Positions 32,126 to 34,078 of a stretch of DNA of 34,078 bases are shown one piece after another. The number at the start of each line of letters is the position of its first letter. Within the stretch, counting starts at the first letter, position 1. The notes below the pieces were generated by a model, which saw only the letters and a program-made list of their open reading frames with translations, did no database searches and was not told where the DNA came from. Origin of the DNA: Synergistaceae bacterium (GTDB lineage: Bacteria; Synergistota; Synergistia; Synergistales; Aminobacteriaceae); assembly GCA_022837505.1 (NCBI GenBank), contig JALHFZ010000024.1, positions 1 through 34,078 of the forward strand. Reading direction: 5' to 3'. The position numbers were made by a program, and so were the translations under genes.

Positions 32126-33814
32126 ATGGAAAAGAAAAAAGTGCTCATCATCGGCGGCGTGGCCTGCGGGGCCAAGACGGCCGCCCGTCTCGCCAGGATC
32201 GCCCCGGAGTGCGACATCACCATCCTTGAGCGGGGAGAGCATCTCAGCTTCGCCGGGTGCGGCTTTCCCTATTTTGTGGGGGACGTGGTGAAGGAATATA
32301 AAGAACTGGTCTGCACCCCTCTGGGGATCATACGGGACGCCAATTTCTTCCGGAACGTCAAGAACATCACCGTCCACACGGGGTGTCTGGCCACGAAGAT
32401 CGATCGGGAGAAGAAGACCGTCACGGCGTCGAATGCCGCCACGGGGGCCGAGGAGATCTTCCCCTACGACGAGCTCGTCCTCGCCACCGGGGCCTCACCC
32501 ATCCGCCCCCCCATTCCGGGGAACGACCTCAACGGCGTCTTCACCCTCTGGACCATGCCGGACGCCCTGGCCCTGAAATCCGCCGTGGGATCGGGGAAGG
32601 TGAAATCGGCGGTCATCATCGGCGCCGGGCTCATCGGCATGGAGGTGGTGGAGGCCCTGGCTGACCGGGGGATCAAGGTCTCGGTAGTGGACTTTCTTCC
32701 CACCCCCCTCCCCACCCTGGTGGAGGAGGATTTCGGCCTGCGGGTGAAAAAGGCCATCGAGAAAAAGGGTGTGGATTTCTACGGCGGCGAAAAAGTCCTT
32801 GAGATCCTTGGCGAGGGGGGCGTGGTCACCGGGGTCACCACGGATAAACGAACCCTTGATGTTGATATGGTCCTCCTCGCAGTGGGGATCCGCCCCAACA
32901 CGAACCTCGCGAAGGAGGCAGGGCTCGAACTCTCCCCCAAGGGGAACATCATCGTGGACGACCATATGCGCACAAGCGACCCCTCCATCTACGCGGGGGG
33001 AGACTGTGTCCTCTCAAAACATGCCATCACGGGGAAACTTGTCTGGCAGCCCATGGGGTCCACGGCAAACCGCCAGGGGCGGGTCATCGCCGACAATATC
33101 GCCGGGCTGGACACCCCCTTCGGCGGCGTCCTCGGTACGGGGATCCTCAAGCTCTTCAACCTCACCATCGGAAAGACCGGGCTGAACGAGGCCCAGGCTG
33201 CCGAGAACGGCTTCGACCCCGTCTCCATCCTTATCGAGGGGCCGGACCGCCCCCACTTCATGCCGGGCATGGGGTCTCTCTCCATCCGCCTCGTTGCCGA
33301 CCGGAAGAGCAGAAAACTCCTGGGGGCCCAGTTCATGGGGGGCGGCGTGGCGGACAAGAGACTCGACTCCCTCGTGGCGGCCATCACTGGAGGGATGACG
33401 GTGGACATGCTCGCCGACACAGACTTCGCCTATGCTCCCCCCTTCGCCACGGCCCTCGACCCCACGACCCACGCGGCCAACGCCCTCCGGAACAAGATGG
33501 ACGGCCTCGTCCGAACCTACACGCCGAAGGAACTCACTGAGCGGATGAAGCAGCCCGATCCGCCCCTCCTGCTCGACGTACGCACCCCGGCGGAGCTCGA
33601 CCTGCAGGGGCGTCTCCCCTTCGAGTTCGTGAACATCCCCCTCGGCAAGCTCCGGGAGCGGCTGGGAGAACTGCCGAAAGACCGGGAGATCGTCGCCTTC
33701 TGCAAGATCTCCGTCCGGGGGTGGGATGCCCTTGCAGCCCTCACGGCGGCGGGGTTCGACAACATCGCCCTTCTCGAAGGGGGCGTCATGGCCTGGCCGT
33801 ATGAGCTGAAGTGA
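32126..33814 (+). CDS. CoA-disulfide reductase-like FAD enzyme with C-terminal rhodanese domain
   Basis: A 562-residue cytoplasmic flavoprotein. Residues 5-20 form the FAD-binding start VLIIGGVACGAKTAARLARI; C45 in SFAGCGFPYFVG is the single redox cysteine of CoA-disulfide reductases; AVIIGAGLIGMEVVEALADR near 165 binds NAD(P)H; IYAGGDCV closes the FAD site. The dimerisation domain follows, and residues about 455-562 are a rhodanese domain (LLLDVRTPAELDLQGRLPFE, active C526 in AFCKISVRG). Such fusions reduce CoA disulfide, persulfide or polysulfide. ATG 32126 has AAGGAGG 12 nt upstream; the frame back to 31904 lacks support. It is divergent from the Cys-rich/CapA pair. Confidence 0.92.
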   Translation: MEKKKVLIIGGVACGAKTAARLARIAPECDITILERGEHLSFAGCGFPYFVGDVVKEYKELVCTPLGIIRDANFFRNVKNITVHTGCLATKIDREKKTVTASNAATGAEEIFPYDELVLATGASPIRPPIPGNDLNGVFTLWTMPDALALKSAVGSGKVKSAVIIGAGLIGMEVVEALADRGIKVSVVDFLPTPLPTLVEEDFGLRVKKAIEKKGVDFYGGEKVLEILGEGGVVTGVTTDKRTLDVDMVLLAVGIRPNTNLAKEAGLELSPKGNIIVDDHMRTSDPSIYAGGDCVLSKHAITGKLVWQPMGSTANRQGRVIADNIAGLDTPFGGVLGTGILKLFNLTIGKTGLNEAQAAENGFDPVSILIEGPDRPHFMPGMGSLSIRLVADRKSRKLLGAQFMGGGVADKRLDSLVAAITGGMTVDMLADTDFAYAPPFATALDPTTHAANALRNKMDGLVRTYTPKELTERMKQPDPPLLLDVRTPAELDLQGRLPFEFVNIPLGKLRERLGELPKDREIVAFCKISVRGWDALAALTAAGFDNIALLEGGVMAWPYELK

Positions 33815-33928
33815 GAATATTCATTGACATTAGATCCGAAGACCCACAACCCCGTGGACAAGGACGCCGTCGTGCTGACTATCGAAGACGGCAAGAGCAT
33901 CTTCTTCAAGAAAATCCGTCCGCAATAG
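33815..33928 (+). pseudogene. C-terminal remnant of a LivK-type substrate-binding protein
   Basis: Right after the preceding stop the frame reads LTLDPKTHNPVDKDAVVLTI and EDGKSIFFKKIRPQ, then TAG at 33926-33928. This is the typical end of branched-chain amino-acid binding proteins (a DPxTHNP motif followed by the last strand). Only about 35 codons remain, with no ribosome site, so it is a relic. Confidence 0.6.
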
Positions 33929-33951
33929 GGGCAGAACAGGCTTCAGATCAT

Positions 33952-33994
33952 AAAGAGAGAGCCGAAAGGGGTTGACCCCTCCGGCTCTCTCTTT
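33952..33994. terminator. hairpin terminator
   Basis: AAAGAGAGAGCC (33952-33963) pairs with GGCTCTCTCTTT (33983-33994), and AGGGG/CCCCT pair within the loop. A/T-rich ends on both sides suit both directions. Confidence 0.75.
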
Positions 33995-34030
33995 ATGGCA
34001 AGCATTACACAGCCGAGGTGAAGAGCGGCT

Positions 34031-34078
34031 TTACTCCTTCACCTCGGCCAGTTCCACCATGACCTTCGCCATGATCCG
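34031..34078 (-). CDS. 3' end of a minus-strand gene
   Basis: The last 15 codons read RIMAKVMVELAEVKE and a TAA at 34031-34033. Too short to identify. A 12-bp inverted repeat (34012-34023 with 34037-34048) overlaps the stop and may be part of its terminator. Confidence 0.5.
   Translation of the reverse strand, partial: RIMAKVMVELAEVKE

Overview
The window reads as chromosomal DNA of a Synergistota-type (Synergistaceae-like) anaerobe. The main evidence is three exported proteins that end in the same kind of tail: a glycine/cysteine motif, a hydrophobic stretch and a few basic residues. This matches the Synerg-CTERM sorting signal known from that phylum. A peptide-type ABC importer, several PLP aminotransferases and LarC also fit an amino-acid-fermenting lifestyle. 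No rRNA, tRNA or CRISPR array was seen.

Layout. Bases 1-1653 hold a hexapeptide acyltransferase (cut by the window edge), a 35-codon ORF ahead of it, and an aminotransferase, all on the minus strand. Bases about 1690-5100 form an AT-richer accessory island: a chain of mini-ORFs, a RelBE pair, a gene remnant, a HigBA pair whose antitoxin carries a zinc-peptidase domain, and a MntA nucleotidyltransferase without its HepT toxin. Copies of one short repeat sit at the module borders. Bases 5122-5755 hold a winged-helix protein with a decayed nucleotidyltransferase domain. Its promoter/operator is nearly identical to the one in front of the acyltransferase 5.3 kb away. An inverted-repeat element, mscL and a frameshifted exported protein follow.

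Bases 7956-14477 are a GC-rich operon: substrate-binding protein, two permeases, two ATPases and an aminotransferase, closed by an 18-bp-stem hairpin. The substrate-binding protein appears to be circularly permuted: its first half matches the usual C-terminal half of the SBP_bac_5 family and its second half the usual N-terminal half. The DppC-like permease carries an extra periplasmic domain of about 100-130 residues.

Bases 14545-15678 encode a YkvI-like membrane transporter. From 15919 to 25919 nearly every gene is exported: two tandem paralogues (one fused to a beta/gamma-crystallin-like domain), a small secreted protein, a DUF1036-like plus double-CAP protein, twin subtilases with a domain inserted in the catalytic core, and a PrcB-like protein. 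A HicAB pair lies in the middle. Bases 26001-33814 hold an RNase HI fused to a SWIM-type zinc finger, a secreted protein, an acyl-CoA synthetase-like enzyme, LarC, a Cys-rich mini membrane protein overlapping a CapA-family protein, and a CoA-disulfide-reductase/rhodanese fusion. The end holds a LivK-type remnant, a terminator and the last codons of a minus-strand gene.

All calls come from reading the sequence by eye. Family names rest on recognised motifs, not on database searches.
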